Source: Flavobacterium terrisoli (GTDB taxonomy: Bacteria > Bacteroidota > Bacteroidia > Flavobacteriales > Flavobacteriaceae). From it: a DNA stretch of 64,000 nucleotides. The stretch spans positions 232,024 through 296,023 of the forward strand of contig NZ_JARGNA010000007.1 in NCBI RefSeq assembly GCF_030167905.1. Reading direction: 5' to 3'. Within the stretch, counting starts at the first letter, position 1, and the number at the start of each line of letters is the position of its first letter. The notes below the pieces were generated by a model. The model was not told where the DNA came from and ran no database searches. It was given only the letters and a program-made list of their open reading frames with translations. The position numbers and the translations under genes were made by a program. Positions 49,816 through 59,330 of the stretch are shown one piece after another.

Positions 49816-50305
49816 AATAAATAAAGTGCGTGTAATTGTAGCATCAATCGTTTTGATGTTCTCAATAAAGAGTAACGCCCAAATAGTAAAAGCCGAAATC
49901 AGGGCTACGGGTTTAACTTGTTCTATGTGTTCGAATGCCATAAACAAACAGCTAAAAACATTGCCCGAAGTAGTTAATGTAGAAACCGATTTAAACACCA
50001 ATACGTTTACGGTAACGCTGACTGAAGGCAATACATTAAGCCCAAAAGTATTTAAGGAAAAAGTTGAAAAAGCAGGTTTTTTTATCGGCACATTAGTGAT
50101 AACAGCAAAACCGGAAACTATAACTCAAACCCCTTATATTTTGGTTAATGACAAACCAAATAACTTGAGTGAAATACAATTTCAAGTAGTTGATAAAGGC
50201 TATGTGACTGAAAAGGAATTCAAAAAATTATCCAAATCATACAAGAATGTTGAAACGTATGCTTCAAACAATGAAGATGATTTCCACATTAAAATTCTGA
50301 ATTAA
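49808..50305 (+). CDS. Exported HMA-domain metal-binding protein
   Basis: 165 residues. A signal peptide (about 1-24, ending SNAQ), then an HMA domain with TCSMC (Cys38, Cys41) and the typical VVNVETDLNTNTFTVTL strand. The C-terminal ~70 residues are not assigned. It binds soft metals such as Cu(I) in the periplasm. Its stop overlaps the next start (TAATG at 50305). Confidence 0.85.
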   Translation: MNKINKVRVIVASIVLMFSIKSNAQIVKAEIRATGLTCSMCSNAINKQLKTLPEVVNVETDLNTNTFTVTLTEGNTLSPKVFKEKVEKAGFFIGTLVITAKPETITQTPYILVNDKPNNLSEIQFQVVDKGYVTEKEFKKLSKSYKNVETYASNNEDDFHIKILN

Positions 50306-51114
50306 TGAGAAAGATTATTTTATTTTTAATTGCAATAAGCAGCCAAAACATTACTAGTCAGGAGTTATTCGTGGTAACTGATCCGGCCAGTAATGTTCCG
50401 GCAAATTCTTTGGCAGTTAATGTGATGCAGTCGCTTTTCAAAGAGGAAATGAAATCAGGCTATAATTACCATTTCATGCCCGAAGTAACTTATGGACTTA
50501 ACAAGAACATCATGTTCCGGGCTTCTGCCTTTATAAGTAACCGTAGTAATAACCTCGTTACTGAGGGAGGCAGTTTTTATACAAAGTATCGTTTTTATTC
50601 CTCCGATGATTTGAACAGTCACTTCCGGATGGCAGCATTTGGAAGATATAGTTTCAATAATGCTGACATTCACCAGGAACAAATAGAAATCTTAGGACAC
50701 AACACAGGCTTCGAAGGTGGATTTGTAGCCACTAAGTTGATTAAAAAACTGGCAATAAGTTCATCTGTAAGTTTTGAAAAAGCCTTCGACAACAAACCCG
50801 ATTATCCGTTTCCCGATAATATGGGCGACAATGCTACAAACTACACTTTATCATTTGGTAAACTGATGTATCCAAAAAAATATACCAGTTTCAAACAAAC
50901 TAATATTAATCTAATGGTGGAATTTGTTGGGCAAACTATCAATGAAAATGGGAAGTCATATCTAGACGTTGTGCCGGCAATACAATTTATTTTCAATAGT
51001 CAGGCGCGATTAGATTTAGCATACCGCCAAGAACTAATTAGTTCAATGGTACGTTCAGCACCGAATGGATTTTATTTCAATCTGTACTATACTTTTTTCG
51101 ATTTAACAAAATAA
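50305..51114 (+). CDS. Outer-membrane beta-barrel protein, unknown function
   Basis: 269 residues. Signal peptide (about 1-20, IISSQNITSQ-like end), then alternating beta-strand pattern with aromatic girdles and a C-terminal strand ending YFNLYYTFFDLTK. This is typical of a small outer-membrane barrel. No family name can be assigned. It is translationally coupled to the preceding HMA protein, so it probably takes part in metal handling at the outer membrane. Confidence 0.65.
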   Translation: MRKIILFLIAISSQNITSQELFVVTDPASNVPANSLAVNVMQSLFKEEMKSGYNYHFMPEVTYGLNKNIMFRASAFISNRSNNLVTEGGSFYTKYRFYSSDDLNSHFRMAAFGRYSFNNADIHQEQIEILGHNTGFEGGFVATKLIKKLAISSSVSFEKAFDNKPDYPFPDNMGDNATNYTLSFGKLMYPKKYTSFKQTNINLMVEFVGQTINENGKSYLDVVPAIQFIFNSQARLDLAYRQELISSMVRSAPNGFYFNLYYTFFDLTK

Positions 51115-51121
51115 AAGCACC

Positions 51122-51778
51122 ATGAGTACAACAAAATTTATTCCGGCATTAGGTTATGATTTTTTGAGTGATTATTACGATTTAGCAATCAAATTAACTA
51201 TGCCTGAGAAAAAATTCAGAAATAAGCTAGTAGATTTTGTCAATCCTCAAAAGAATGAGAAAATACTAGAGTTTGGTTTTGGAACCGCACAAAACATCAT
51301 TATTCTAAAACAGCGCTTTCCTGATTGTAACATTCAAGGAATTGACATCGACCCCAAGATTAAGACAATTGCTGAATACAAATTAAATAAGGCAGGAATT
51401 GAAACGCCACTTTTTTTGTATGATGGAGATAAGTTACCATTTGAAGACAACTCATTTGACAAGGTTTATAGTTCTCTTGTTTTTCATCAGTTAGATAGGA
51501 TTATAAAATTAAAGTGCTTGCTGGAGATTAATAGGATACTAAAGCCTAATGGAGAATTAATCATTGGAGATTGGGGTAAAGCAAAAACAAAATGGATGCG
51601 GTTCTCCTTTTACGTAGTTCAATTACTAGACGGTTTCAAAACTACCACTGACAATGTAAACGGATTGTTGACAAAATACATTTCTGATGCAGGATTTAAA
51701 GAGATAAGTGAAATTGATTTTATTAATACATCAATAGGAACTTATTCATATTACAAAGCTTATAAAAAATTAAGCTAA
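51122..51778 (+). CDS. Class I SAM-dependent methyltransferase
   Basis: 218 residues. AdoMet-binding motif ILEFGFGTAQN (about 50-60), acidic residue in GIDIDPKI, and the downstream DNSFDKVYSSLVFHQL segment of ubiE-like methyltransferases. Target unknown. Bacteroidota metal loci often carry such an enzyme, but there is no arsenic-specific Cys triad visible, so ArsM is not supported. Confidence 0.85.
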   Translation: MSTTKFIPALGYDFLSDYYDLAIKLTMPEKKFRNKLVDFVNPQKNEKILEFGFGTAQNIIILKQRFPDCNIQGIDIDPKIKTIAEYKLNKAGIETPLFLYDGDKLPFEDNSFDKVYSSLVFHQLDRIIKLKCLLEINRILKPNGELIIGDWGKAKTKWMRFSFYVVQLLDGFKTTTDNVNGLLTKYISDAGFKEISEIDFINTSIGTYSYYKAYKKLS

Positions 51779-51820
51779 GCTTCAATCAATTTCTTAAAAT
51801 TAACTCTAAAAAATTGAATA

Positions 51821-52291
51821 ATGAATAAAACTGAAAAAAGAAGCAACCAAATACTTATTGCACTATTAATTGCAATAATGCCAATCATGAATTTATTCGC
51901 ACAAAACGGAAACAACTCTAATGGCCCTCATAATGGAATTATCAAAAAAGTAAAAAGTTATCATGTCGAAACTTTAATAAGGGATAACAAAGTATATTTT
52001 TTCTTTTATGATGAAAAATTGACACCAATCAGCAATTCTGAAATAACAGGAACAACTACACTAATATTTGCCGACGGGAAATCAAAAAAAGTAGAATTGA
52101 CAAATGTAGATAAGGATACTTTTATTGTAAATGAAATAAATGCATATGCCTATACTGATATTTATTTAACTTTTAAAGTCAAAGGAAAATCAATCTCTAC
52201 TATGTTTTCTAAAGAAAGAAAACTTAAACATTTTCCTAAAGAAATAACTAAACATTACCACGAACAAGGTACTGAACATAGCTACAAATGA
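51821..52291 (+). CDS. Exported protein of unknown function in the metal operon
   Basis: 156 residues. Signal-like segment (LIALLIAIMPIMNLFAQ), then GPHNGIIKKVKSYHVETLI and a beta-rich body, with a His-containing tail (KHFPKEITKHYHEQGTEHSYK). Similar small exported proteins occur with copper operons in this phylum, by general recollection. It may be a periplasmic metal-binding or inhibitor-type protein. It overlaps no neighbour. Confidence 0.6.
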   Translation: MNKTEKRSNQILIALLIAIMPIMNLFAQNGNNSNGPHNGIIKKVKSYHVETLIRDNKVYFFFYDEKLTPISNSEITGTTTLIFADGKSKKVELTNVDKDTFIVNEINAYAYTDIYLTFKVKGKSISTMFSKERKLKHFPKEITKHYHEQGTEHSYK

Positions 52292-52326
52292 AAAATTATT
52301 TAATAATAACTAAAAAACATTACATC

Positions 52327-53040
52327 ATGAAAACACTTTTTTTAACAGCTATTTTAGCAATGACAATGGTTTCTTGTAACAACAAAGCTAAAGAAACAGA
52401 AACAAATGCAACAGAAGGTACCGAGAGTACAAGTCAATTATTTGCCTGCCCAATGCATCCGGAAGTAACAGGAAAAAAAGGAGAAAAATGCTCCAAATGT
52501 GGTATGGAATTAACAGAGCCGGTTGCACAAGGTCAGCCGGCCCATGATAGCACCCATGATGATGCGGCTCAACCCACAGCTGATGAAACTGCAGCAAATG
52601 CAACATCTGCATTCTCTACCGACGAAATCATTGCAAACTATCTAAAAATCAAGAATGCACTCACCAAAGATGATGCAAACGGTGCTGCCACCGCAGGTAA
52701 AGAATTGTATAAAACGTTCAATTCCGCTGACGCATCCGGTTTAACGGCTGCCCAGAAAAAGGAATATACAGACATTGCTGGCGATGCTAAGGAACATGCT
52801 GAGCATATTGGTGACAATTCAGGAAAAATCGATCATCAACGTGAACATTTTGCAATACTTAGTAAAGACATAAATGATTTAATTAAAATGTTTGGAACGA
52901 ACCGAAAATTGTATCAGGATTATTGTCCTATGTATAACGAAGGTAAAGGTGCTATTTGGATTAGTGAAACCAAAGAAATCAAAAACCCTTTCTATGGTTC
53001 CCAAATGCTCACTTGTGGTAGTTTGAAAAAAACCTTATAA
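52327..53040 (+). CDS. Lipoprotein with heavy-metal-binding and DUF3347 domains
   Basis: 237 residues from ATG 52327. An upstream in-frame ATG at 52288 would add 13 residues before the lipoprotein signal. Signal ends MTMVSC. A heavy-metal-binding domain (CPMHPEVTGKKGEKCSKCGMEL) is followed by an acidic/Ala-rich linker and a DUF3347 domain (IANYLKIKNALTKDD..., KEHAEHIGDNSGKIDHQREHFAILSKDI, YCPMYNEGKGAIWIS, NPFYGSQMLTCG). It probably passes copper to the RND pump. Second DUF3347 protein in the operon. Confidence 0.87.
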   Translation: MKTLFLTAILAMTMVSCNNKAKETETNATEGTESTSQLFACPMHPEVTGKKGEKCSKCGMELTEPVAQGQPAHDSTHDDAAQPTADETAANATSAFSTDEIIANYLKIKNALTKDDANGAATAGKELYKTFNSADASGLTAAQKKEYTDIAGDAKEHAEHIGDNSGKIDHQREHFAILSKDINDLIKMFGTNRKLYQDYCPMYNEGKGAIWISETKEIKNPFYGSQMLTCGSLKKTL

Positions 53041-53041
53041 A

Positions 53042-53515
53042 ATGAAAAGGAAATTAAAAAAAGTAGGCATTGCACTTTTTTTGGTATTGATAGCAATACA
53101 ATTCTATCAGCCTGCCCTGAATCAAAATCCAGGGCAGGATTATACAAATGATTTTCTTATTATAACCAATGCGCCAAACAATATTTCAAAACTAATCCAG
53201 ACATCTTGCTATGATTGCCACAGTAATAATACTGAGTATTTATGGTATGATTACGTTCAACCAGCCAGAATGTTTGTAGAAGCACATATTAGTGATGGAA
53301 AGAAAGAGTTAAATTTTAATGAGTTTGGCAGTTATTCTAATCGAAAGCAACAAAGCAAGTTAGAAGCAATGAGTAAACAAATTAAATCGGGTGATATGCC
53401 TTTAAGTTCCTACACGTTATTACATCACGATGCAATACTTAATGAGGTACAAAAACAAGAAATAATTACCTGGATTAATTCAATAAATGAAAACAACAGT
53501 TTGTCGGAAAATTAA
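53042..53515 (+). CDS. Haem-binding domain (cytochrome c-like) exported protein
   Basis: 157 residues. An N-terminal membrane or signal segment (GIALFLVLIAIQFY), then the c-type haem motif CYDCH (Cys56, Cys59, His60) in the DUF-type haem-binding domain (NTEYLWYDYVQPARMFVEAHISDGKKELNFNEFGSYS), and a C-terminal helix (QKQEIITWI). It likely binds haem c in the periplasm. It is 1 bp after the previous stop. Possible redox partner for copper oxidation or export. Confidence 0.85.
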   Translation: MKRKLKKVGIALFLVLIAIQFYQPALNQNPGQDYTNDFLIITNAPNNISKLIQTSCYDCHSNNTEYLWYDYVQPARMFVEAHISDGKKELNFNEFGSYSNRKQQSKLEAMSKQIKSGDMPLSSYTLLHHDAILNEVQKQEIITWINSINENNSLSEN

Positions 53516-53540
53516 GTGACTCTCCTATATTTTGAATATG

Positions 53541-53552
53541 TGATATATATCA
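53541..53552. promoter_or_regulatory. TGATATATATCA palindrome before the RND pump
   Basis: A perfect 12-bp palindrome about 59 bp upstream of the CusA-type start at 53611, in the only sizeable gap inside this operon. Candidate operator, possibly for the HMA-AraC regulator. Confidence 0.35.
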
Positions 53553-53610
53553 TAATGTAAAAGAACTCAATTGATTAATTTTATTTAAAAGGAAGAAAAA
53601 AGACAAAAAA

Positions 53611-54891
53611 ATGGTAGAAAAACTAATTACATTCTCACTCAGAAACAGAGCAATTGTGCTACTTGTTTCGGCTTGTTTATTTGCATGGGGAATCTATAGC
53701 GTGAAACAAAATCCTATAGATGCCATCCCTGATTTATCCGAAAATCAAGTCATTGTTTTTACGGAGTGGATGGGTCGAAGCCCACAGGTTATAGAAGCTC
53801 AGGTAACTTACCCTTTAGTATCAAACTTGCAAGGAATCCCTAAAGTCAAAAACATTCGCGGAGCCTCTATGTTTGGGATGAGTTTTGTCTACATAATTTT
53901 CGAAGATGATGTTGATGTTTATTGGGCAAGAACACGGGTATTAGAAAGACTAAACTATGCGCAACGTTTATTACCACAAAATGTAGTGCCATCTTTAGGA
54001 CCCGATGGTACCGGAGTTGGTCACATTTTTTGGTATCATTTGGAAGCTAACGGGATGGATCTTGGGGAACAACGAGCCTTACAGGATTGGTATGTAAAAT
54101 TTGCCCTGCAAACCGTTCCCGGTGTTGCAGAAGTCGCTTCATTCGGAGGTTTTGAAAAACAATATCAATTGGTTTTAGACCCACTAAAAATGCAGTATTA
54201 TAACGTCAGCATGATGGAAGTAATGGATGCTGTGAAAGCGAATAACAATGATGTTGGTGGCCGAAAGTTTGAAATGAGTAATATGTCATATATCATCAGA
54301 GGTTTGGGTTACATAAAGAACCGTAAGGATGTAGAGGATATTTCAATAAAAAATTACAATTCTATCCCTGTCAAGATAAAAGATATTGGCTCTGTACAAA
54401 TGGGCGGAGACTTACGCCTTGGTATTTTTGACCAAAACGGAACCGGTGAAGTTGTGGGCGGCATTGTAGTAATGCGTTATGGCGAAAATGCCGATGAAGT
54501 CATCAAAGCGGTCAAAGCAAAAATGAAAGAGGTTGAGAAAGGATTGCCTGAAGGAGTGAAATTTAAAACTTCATATGACAGAAGCGAGTTAATCGAAAAA
54601 GCTATTGAATCTGTCAAAGGAACCCTGATAGAAGAAATGATAGCAGTTTCAATCGTTATCTTAATTTTTCTATTCCATTGGAGAAGTGCACTTATAATCT
54701 TAATTCAACTTCCTATATCAGTTGCAATTGGTTTTATACTGCTTGAGGCTTTTGGTATTTCTTCTAACATTATGTCATTAACCGGTATTGCACTGGCTAT
54801 TGGAGTTGTTGTGGATGATGGTATTGTAATGGTTGAAAACGCCTATAGGACAATCTCAGAGAAACAGGAAGAAATGATTGATAACAAGTAA
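53611..54891 (+). CDS. CusA/CzcA-type RND metal pump, N-terminal part (interrupted)
   Basis: 426 codons ending in TAA at 54889-54891. The sequence matches the front of heavy-metal RND pumps: TM1 (NRAIVLLVSACLFAWGIYSV), the periplasmic porter domain, and TM2-TM4 with the conserved Asp pair (VVVDDGIVMVENA, Asp402-403). The homologous frame continues without shift at 54901 in the next entry. So an in-frame stop lies in the cytoplasmic loop between TM4 and TM5. The pump is either inactivated, made as two pieces, or read through. Confidence 0.9.
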   Translation: MVEKLITFSLRNRAIVLLVSACLFAWGIYSVKQNPIDAIPDLSENQVIVFTEWMGRSPQVIEAQVTYPLVSNLQGIPKVKNIRGASMFGMSFVYIIFEDDVDVYWARTRVLERLNYAQRLLPQNVVPSLGPDGTGVGHIFWYHLEANGMDLGEQRALQDWYVKFALQTVPGVAEVASFGGFEKQYQLVLDPLKMQYYNVSMMEVMDAVKANNNDVGGRKFEMSNMSYIIRGLGYIKNRKDVEDISIKNYNSIPVKIKDIGSVQMGGDLRLGIFDQNGTGEVVGGIVVMRYGENADEVIKAVKAKMKEVEKGLPEGVKFKTSYDRSELIEKAIESVKGTLIEEMIAVSIVILIFLFHWRSALIILIQLPISVAIGFILLEAFGISSNIMSLTGIALAIGVVVDDGIVMVENAYRTISEKQEEMIDNK

Positions 54892-54900
54892 GTTGGTATT

Positions 54901-56838
54901 ATGATAGAAAAAATTAAAAATTTATTTAAAAAGGAACATGACCCTTTATCCTCTGATGAAAAACTTCAACTAATTGAAAAGTCATCAAAGTTAGTAGGTC
55001 CGGGTGTTTTTTACTCAACACTAATCGTAATTGCTTCTTTTCTACCGGTTTTTTTACTCACAGGTATGGAAGGAAAGTTGTTTAGCCCTTTGGCTTGGAC
55101 TAAATCATTCATTCTTATTGTTGATGCATTTTTAGCCATTACACTCACACCGGTGCTTATAAGCTTTTTATTAAAAGGCAAACTTCGCCCTGAGAATAAA
55201 AACCCAATCAATAAAAAACTAGAAAGTATATATACTCCAATTTTAGTTTTTTGTCTGAAATGGAGAAAAATGGTTTTAGGAATTAATATAGTCGCTTTAC
55301 TAATTGGTTTAGTGATGTTTACTCGCTTAGGTTCAGAGTTTATGCCACCGTTGGATGAAGGTTCTGTACTTTTCATGCCGGTTACTTTGCCCGATGTTTC
55401 TAACTCAGAAGTAAAAAGAATATTGCAGGTTCAGGATAAGCTGATAAAATCAATTCCCGAAGTAGACCACGTATTAGGGAAAGCCGGTAGAGCCAATACA
55501 GCTACAGATAATAGCCCTATCAGCATGATTGAAACCATCATTTTATTAAAACCTCAAAGTGAATGGAGAGAAGGCAAAACAAAAAATGATATTATAACCG
55601 AAATAAATAATAAACTTCAAATTCCGGGAGTAACCAACGGCTTTACACAACCTATCATTAACAGAATTAACATGCTTTCTACCGGTATCCGAACCGATGT
55701 TGGGATTAAGGTTTACGGAGAAAGTTTAGATACTATTAATGCACTATCTCAAAAAATCAAAAAAGCACTCGAAGGTACTTCGGGTGTAAAAGATTTATAT
55801 GCAGAGCCAATTACCGGCGGAAGATACATCGATATTGAAGCCAAAAGGGAAATGTTGGGACGATACGGCCTTTCAATTGACGATATTAATGCAGTTGTTG
55901 AAGCAGCTATCGGAGGAATGAAACTGACAACTACAATTGAAGGACGACAACGCTTCTCTGTAAATGCAAGATATGCACAAGAATATAGAAACAGTATTGA
56001 TGCACTGAAAAAATTGCAAGTCCAAACGATGCAATATGGCCCAATTCCTTTAGAAACCATTGCAGAGGTAAAAATAAGCGATGGGCCGCCTATGATAAAT
56101 AGCGAAAATGCCATGCTTCGGGGAAGTGTGCTGTTTAATGTACGTGATCGAGATTTAGGTAGTACTGTGAAAGAAGCTCAGAAAAAATTAAATTCAATGA
56201 TGTCTAAAATGCCAAAAGGATATTACATTGAATGGAGTGGCCAGTGGGAAAATCAGTTGAGAGCCAATAAAACGCTAAGCATCATACTACCAATTGTGGT
56301 GATAATTATCTTCCTTATTTTATATTTTACTTACCACTCCATGAAAGAATCTCTAATTACTATGATAACAGTACCTTTTGCTTTAATTGGTGGTGTTTTT
56401 ATGGTCTACTTTTATGGAATTAATTTATCTGTTGCAGTTGCAGTTGGTTTTATTGCCCTCTTCGGAATGGCCATTGAAACAGCAATGTTGATGACTATTT
56501 ACTTGAATGAATCGATGAACAAAATGGTCGAAAAATATGGGAACAGTTCACAAACCATTACTGAAGACATCTTGAAACAATATATCGTCGATGGTTCAGC
56601 CAAAAGATTGAGACCAAAATTAATGACGGTTTCGGTTTCTTTGTTTGGTCTTATTCCAATACTTTGGGCAACGGGGACTGGTGCCGATGTGATGCTACCT
56701 ATCACAGTTCCGCTTATTGGTGGGACAATTACTTCTACAATTTACGTATTATTAGTAACTCCTATTGTTTTTGAAATGGTGAAACTTCACGAATTAAAAA
56801 CTAAAGGCAAAATAGAACTTATAGATGTTAAAGAATAA
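54901..56838 (+). CDS. CusA/CzcA-type RND metal pump, C-terminal part (interrupted)
   Basis: 645 codons in the same frame as the upstream half, starting at an ATG 9 bp after its stop. It begins with the loop residues MIEKIKNLFKKEHDP, then TM5 onward (KLVGPGVFYSTLIVIASFLPVFLLTGMEGKLFSPLAW), the second porter half and TM7-TM12. The region LPDVSNSEVKR and DEGSVLFMP fit the CusA family. Combined length without the stop would be 1075 codons, the normal size. It is followed by TolC and adaptor genes, so the tripartite efflux system is complete except for this break. Confidence 0.9.
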   Translation: MIEKIKNLFKKEHDPLSSDEKLQLIEKSSKLVGPGVFYSTLIVIASFLPVFLLTGMEGKLFSPLAWTKSFILIVDAFLAITLTPVLISFLLKGKLRPENKNPINKKLESIYTPILVFCLKWRKMVLGINIVALLIGLVMFTRLGSEFMPPLDEGSVLFMPVTLPDVSNSEVKRILQVQDKLIKSIPEVDHVLGKAGRANTATDNSPISMIETIILLKPQSEWREGKTKNDIITEINNKLQIPGVTNGFTQPIINRINMLSTGIRTDVGIKVYGESLDTINALSQKIKKALEGTSGVKDLYAEPITGGRYIDIEAKREMLGRYGLSIDDINAVVEAAIGGMKLTTTIEGRQRFSVNARYAQEYRNSIDALKKLQVQTMQYGPIPLETIAEVKISDGPPMINSENAMLRGSVLFNVRDRDLGSTVKEAQKKLNSMMSKMPKGYYIEWSGQWENQLRANKTLSIILPIVVIIIFLILYFTYHSMKESLITMITVPFALIGGVFMVYFYGINLSVAVAVGFIALFGMAIETAMLMTIYLNESMNKMVEKYGNSSQTITEDILKQYIVDGSAKRLRPKLMTVSVSLFGLIPILWATGTGADVMLPITVPLIGGTITSTIYVLLVTPIVFEMVKLHELKTKGKIELIDVKE

Positions 56839-58078
56839 ATATTATATCGTTATAAGCTTTTTGATTTTAAGCTTTACAATTGCTAATGCACAGATTGTTT
56901 CACTGGATAATATCTTGAGCACAATCAAAACCGATAATCCGCAGCTAAAAATGTATGATGCCGATATCCAAAGTATGGATGCTGCTGCAAAAGGGGCTAA
57001 AAGCTGGATGGCACCTCAAGTAGAAACCGGTTTTTTTATGACGCCCTACAATACCAAAATGTGGAAAGCAGATGATATGAGTCCTGGCATGGGCAGTTAT
57101 ATGATTGGAGTCTCACAAATGATTCCCAATGCCAAAAAGCAAAATGCTGAATACAAGTACATGAGCGCCATGTCGTCTGTTGAAAAAGAAAACAAAAATT
57201 ACACTCTAAATCAGCTTTATGCCATAGCCAAGACAAATTATTATCAATGGCTTGTACTAAATAAAAAAGTCAAAGTAGCCAATGATAATTTACTACTCTT
57301 AAACTACATGATAAAAAGCATGGAAATAAGATACCAGTACAATATGGATAAACTCCCCACTTATTATAAAGCAAAATCTCAATATAATGAGTTAGAAAGT
57401 ATGATTATAATGCTTCAGAATGATATTTCACAAAAAAGAATTATGCTCAACACTCTAATGTCAAGAGATAAAAATATGGTGTTTGAAATTGAAGAAGCAT
57501 TCGAACTAAAGGAATACAATTCACAACTATTGGACACCTCATCAATTTCCAAAAACAGAAGTGATATAAATGCCATCAAAAGAACCATGGAAGTAAACCA
57601 ACTGAAAATTGATGCAGAAAAATCAAAATTTCTACCCGAATTTGGAGTTAAATATGACCACATGTTTGCTTTTGGACAACAGCCACAGCAATTCTCACTA
57701 ATGGGCATGATGACTATCCCCATGCCTTGGTCAACAAAAATGAACAAAGCCAATATCAGTAGCTTTCAAATTAAAAATGAAAGTCTCAATTGGCAAAAAC
57801 AAATGATTTTAAATGAAACAGTTGGAATGATTTCGGGCATGAATACAGAGCTTTCTAACCTCAATAAACAATACAATATCTCCGAAAAAAGCATCATCCC
57901 TTCATTGCGCAAAAATTATGATACCGCCGTTTTGGCTTGGCAAAATAACACTGGTGATTTGTTCATTGTCTTAGACGCATGGGAAGCTTTGAACATGGCC
58001 CAAATGGACGCTCTCGACAAATTGCAGTCCATACTAAACACTCAGGTCGAAATCGAAAAACAACTCGAAATTAAGTAA
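56825..58078 (+). CDS. TolC-family outer-membrane efflux protein
   Basis: 417 residues. Signal peptide (about 1-22, TIANAQ). Two long helical hairpins typical of TolC/CusC proteins (NPQLKMYDADIQSMDAAAKGAKSW, LYAIAKTNYYQWLVLNKKVKVANDN), with Met-rich insertions (MTPYNTKMWKADDMSPGMGSYM) suited to copper. It forms the outer-membrane channel for the RND pump. It overlaps the end of the pump gene by 14 bp. Confidence 0.9.
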   Translation: MLKNKYYIVISFLILSFTIANAQIVSLDNILSTIKTDNPQLKMYDADIQSMDAAAKGAKSWMAPQVETGFFMTPYNTKMWKADDMSPGMGSYMIGVSQMIPNAKKQNAEYKYMSAMSSVEKENKNYTLNQLYAIAKTNYYQWLVLNKKVKVANDNLLLLNYMIKSMEIRYQYNMDKLPTYYKAKSQYNELESMIIMLQNDISQKRIMLNTLMSRDKNMVFEIEEAFELKEYNSQLLDTSSISKNRSDINAIKRTMEVNQLKIDAEKSKFLPEFGVKYDHMFAFGQQPQQFSLMGMMTIPMPWSTKMNKANISSFQIKNESLNWQKQMILNETVGMISGMNTELSNLNKQYNISEKSIIPSLRKNYDTAVLAWQNNTGDLFIVLDAWEALNMAQMDALDKLQSILNTQVEIEKQLEIK

Positions 58079-58080
58079 CT

Positions 58081-59328
58081 ATGAATAAGTATATAAAATA
58101 TGGTTTGATTCTAGGTATAATAGCAATAATCGGTTCTGCTATTTATTTCTATGTCATAAAACCTGAAGTACATGACGCAAGCTCTCATCAAAACGTTGTC
58201 TATACCTGTTCAATGCATCCGCAAATTATTAGAGATAAACCTGGAAACTGCCCTATTTGCGGAATGACTTTAGTAAAAAAAGTAATTGACAATCATGCTA
58301 TTGAAGATTATAATATTGAAAATGTCATCAAGCCAACAGATAACTTTGTAGTGGGTAAATTTCAAACTATAACAGCAATAGATTCAACTTTAAGTGGTGA
58401 AATCAATCTTCCTGGCACTGTCGCTTATGACCCAAATTCAGCGGTAAATATTGCAGCAAAAATAAGTGGCCGAATTGAAAAAATATATGTGAATTTTAAA
58501 TACCAACGAATTAATAAAGGACAAAAATTATTTGATTTATATAGCCCTGAACTTTTAACTGAGCAAGAAAACTTTATTTATTTACTTTCAAATGATATTG
58601 ATAACAGCTCAATTATTGAGGCATCAAAACAAAAGTTGTTGCTTTACGGTATGACTCAAAATCAAATAAGTGCTTTAGCTAATTCAAAAAAAGCCAATCC
58701 TAAAATAGCCATTTACAGTCCTTCTAATGGAATTGTCATAGGGTCAGAAACAATGGTTACTCCATCAAATTCTGCAATGCAAAGTATGAATAACAGTACT
58801 GAAAAACTTGAGTTAAAAGAAGGAAACTATGTCAAAAAAGGAGAAGTTGTGTTTAAATTAGTAAATACTGATAAAGTTTGGGGAGTATTCAACATTACTC
58901 AGGAAAGCAGCAGTTTTATTGAAGTCAATCAAGCCATTAAAATAACTTCTGAACTCAATGCTGAAGAATCAATAGAAGCGAAAATAAATTTTATTGAAAC
59001 ACAATTTAATGCTACCGACAAAACCAATAGAATTAGGGTTTATTTAAACAACAATACACTCAAATTGCCGATAGGTTTGAGATTGCAAGGTATTATAAAA
59101 ACACGGTCAATTAGCGGTCTTTGGATACAAAAAAACGCATTGGTAAGTACAGGTAATAAAAAAATTGTTTTTGTTAAATCTCACAATGGTTTTAAAGCAA
59201 CACCGGTAAAAACAGGGTTTGAACTGAACGGTTATATTCAAATCATTAAAGGTATTTCTGTTAGTGATACTATTGCAAAAAATGCACAATATTTAATCGA
59301 TAGCGAAAGCTTTATTAAAACGGAGTAA
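58081..59328 (+). CDS. RND periplasmic adaptor with heavy-metal-binding domain (CusB-type)
   Basis: 415 residues. N-terminal membrane anchor (YGLILGIIAIIGSAIYFYVI), then a heavy-metal-binding domain (YTCSMHPQIIRDKPGNCPICGMTLV), then the membrane-fusion-protein body: SGRIEKIYVNFKYQRINKGQKLFDLYSPEL, helical hairpin and beta-barrel. It links the RND pump and TolC protein and can hand metal to the pump. 2 bp after the tolC-like gene. A second adaptor gene follows. Confidence 0.92.
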   Translation: MNKYIKYGLILGIIAIIGSAIYFYVIKPEVHDASSHQNVVYTCSMHPQIIRDKPGNCPICGMTLVKKVIDNHAIEDYNIENVIKPTDNFVVGKFQTITAIDSTLSGEINLPGTVAYDPNSAVNIAAKISGRIEKIYVNFKYQRINKGQKLFDLYSPELLTEQENFIYLLSNDIDNSSIIEASKQKLLLYGMTQNQISALANSKKANPKIAIYSPSNGIVIGSETMVTPSNSAMQSMNNSTEKLELKEGNYVKKGEVVFKLVNTDKVWGVFNITQESSSFIEVNQAIKITSELNAEESIEAKINFIETQFNATDKTNRIRVYLNNNTLKLPIGLRLQGIIKTRSISGLWIQKNALVSTGNKKIVFVKSHNGFKATPVKTGFELNGYIQIIKGISVSDTIAKNAQYLIDSESFIKTE

Positions 59329-59330
59329 GT

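Noticed and set aside
51122..51778. Arsenite methyltransferase (ArsM)
   Set aside because: Characteristic Cys residues of ArsM are not visible; only the general AdoMet fold is supported.
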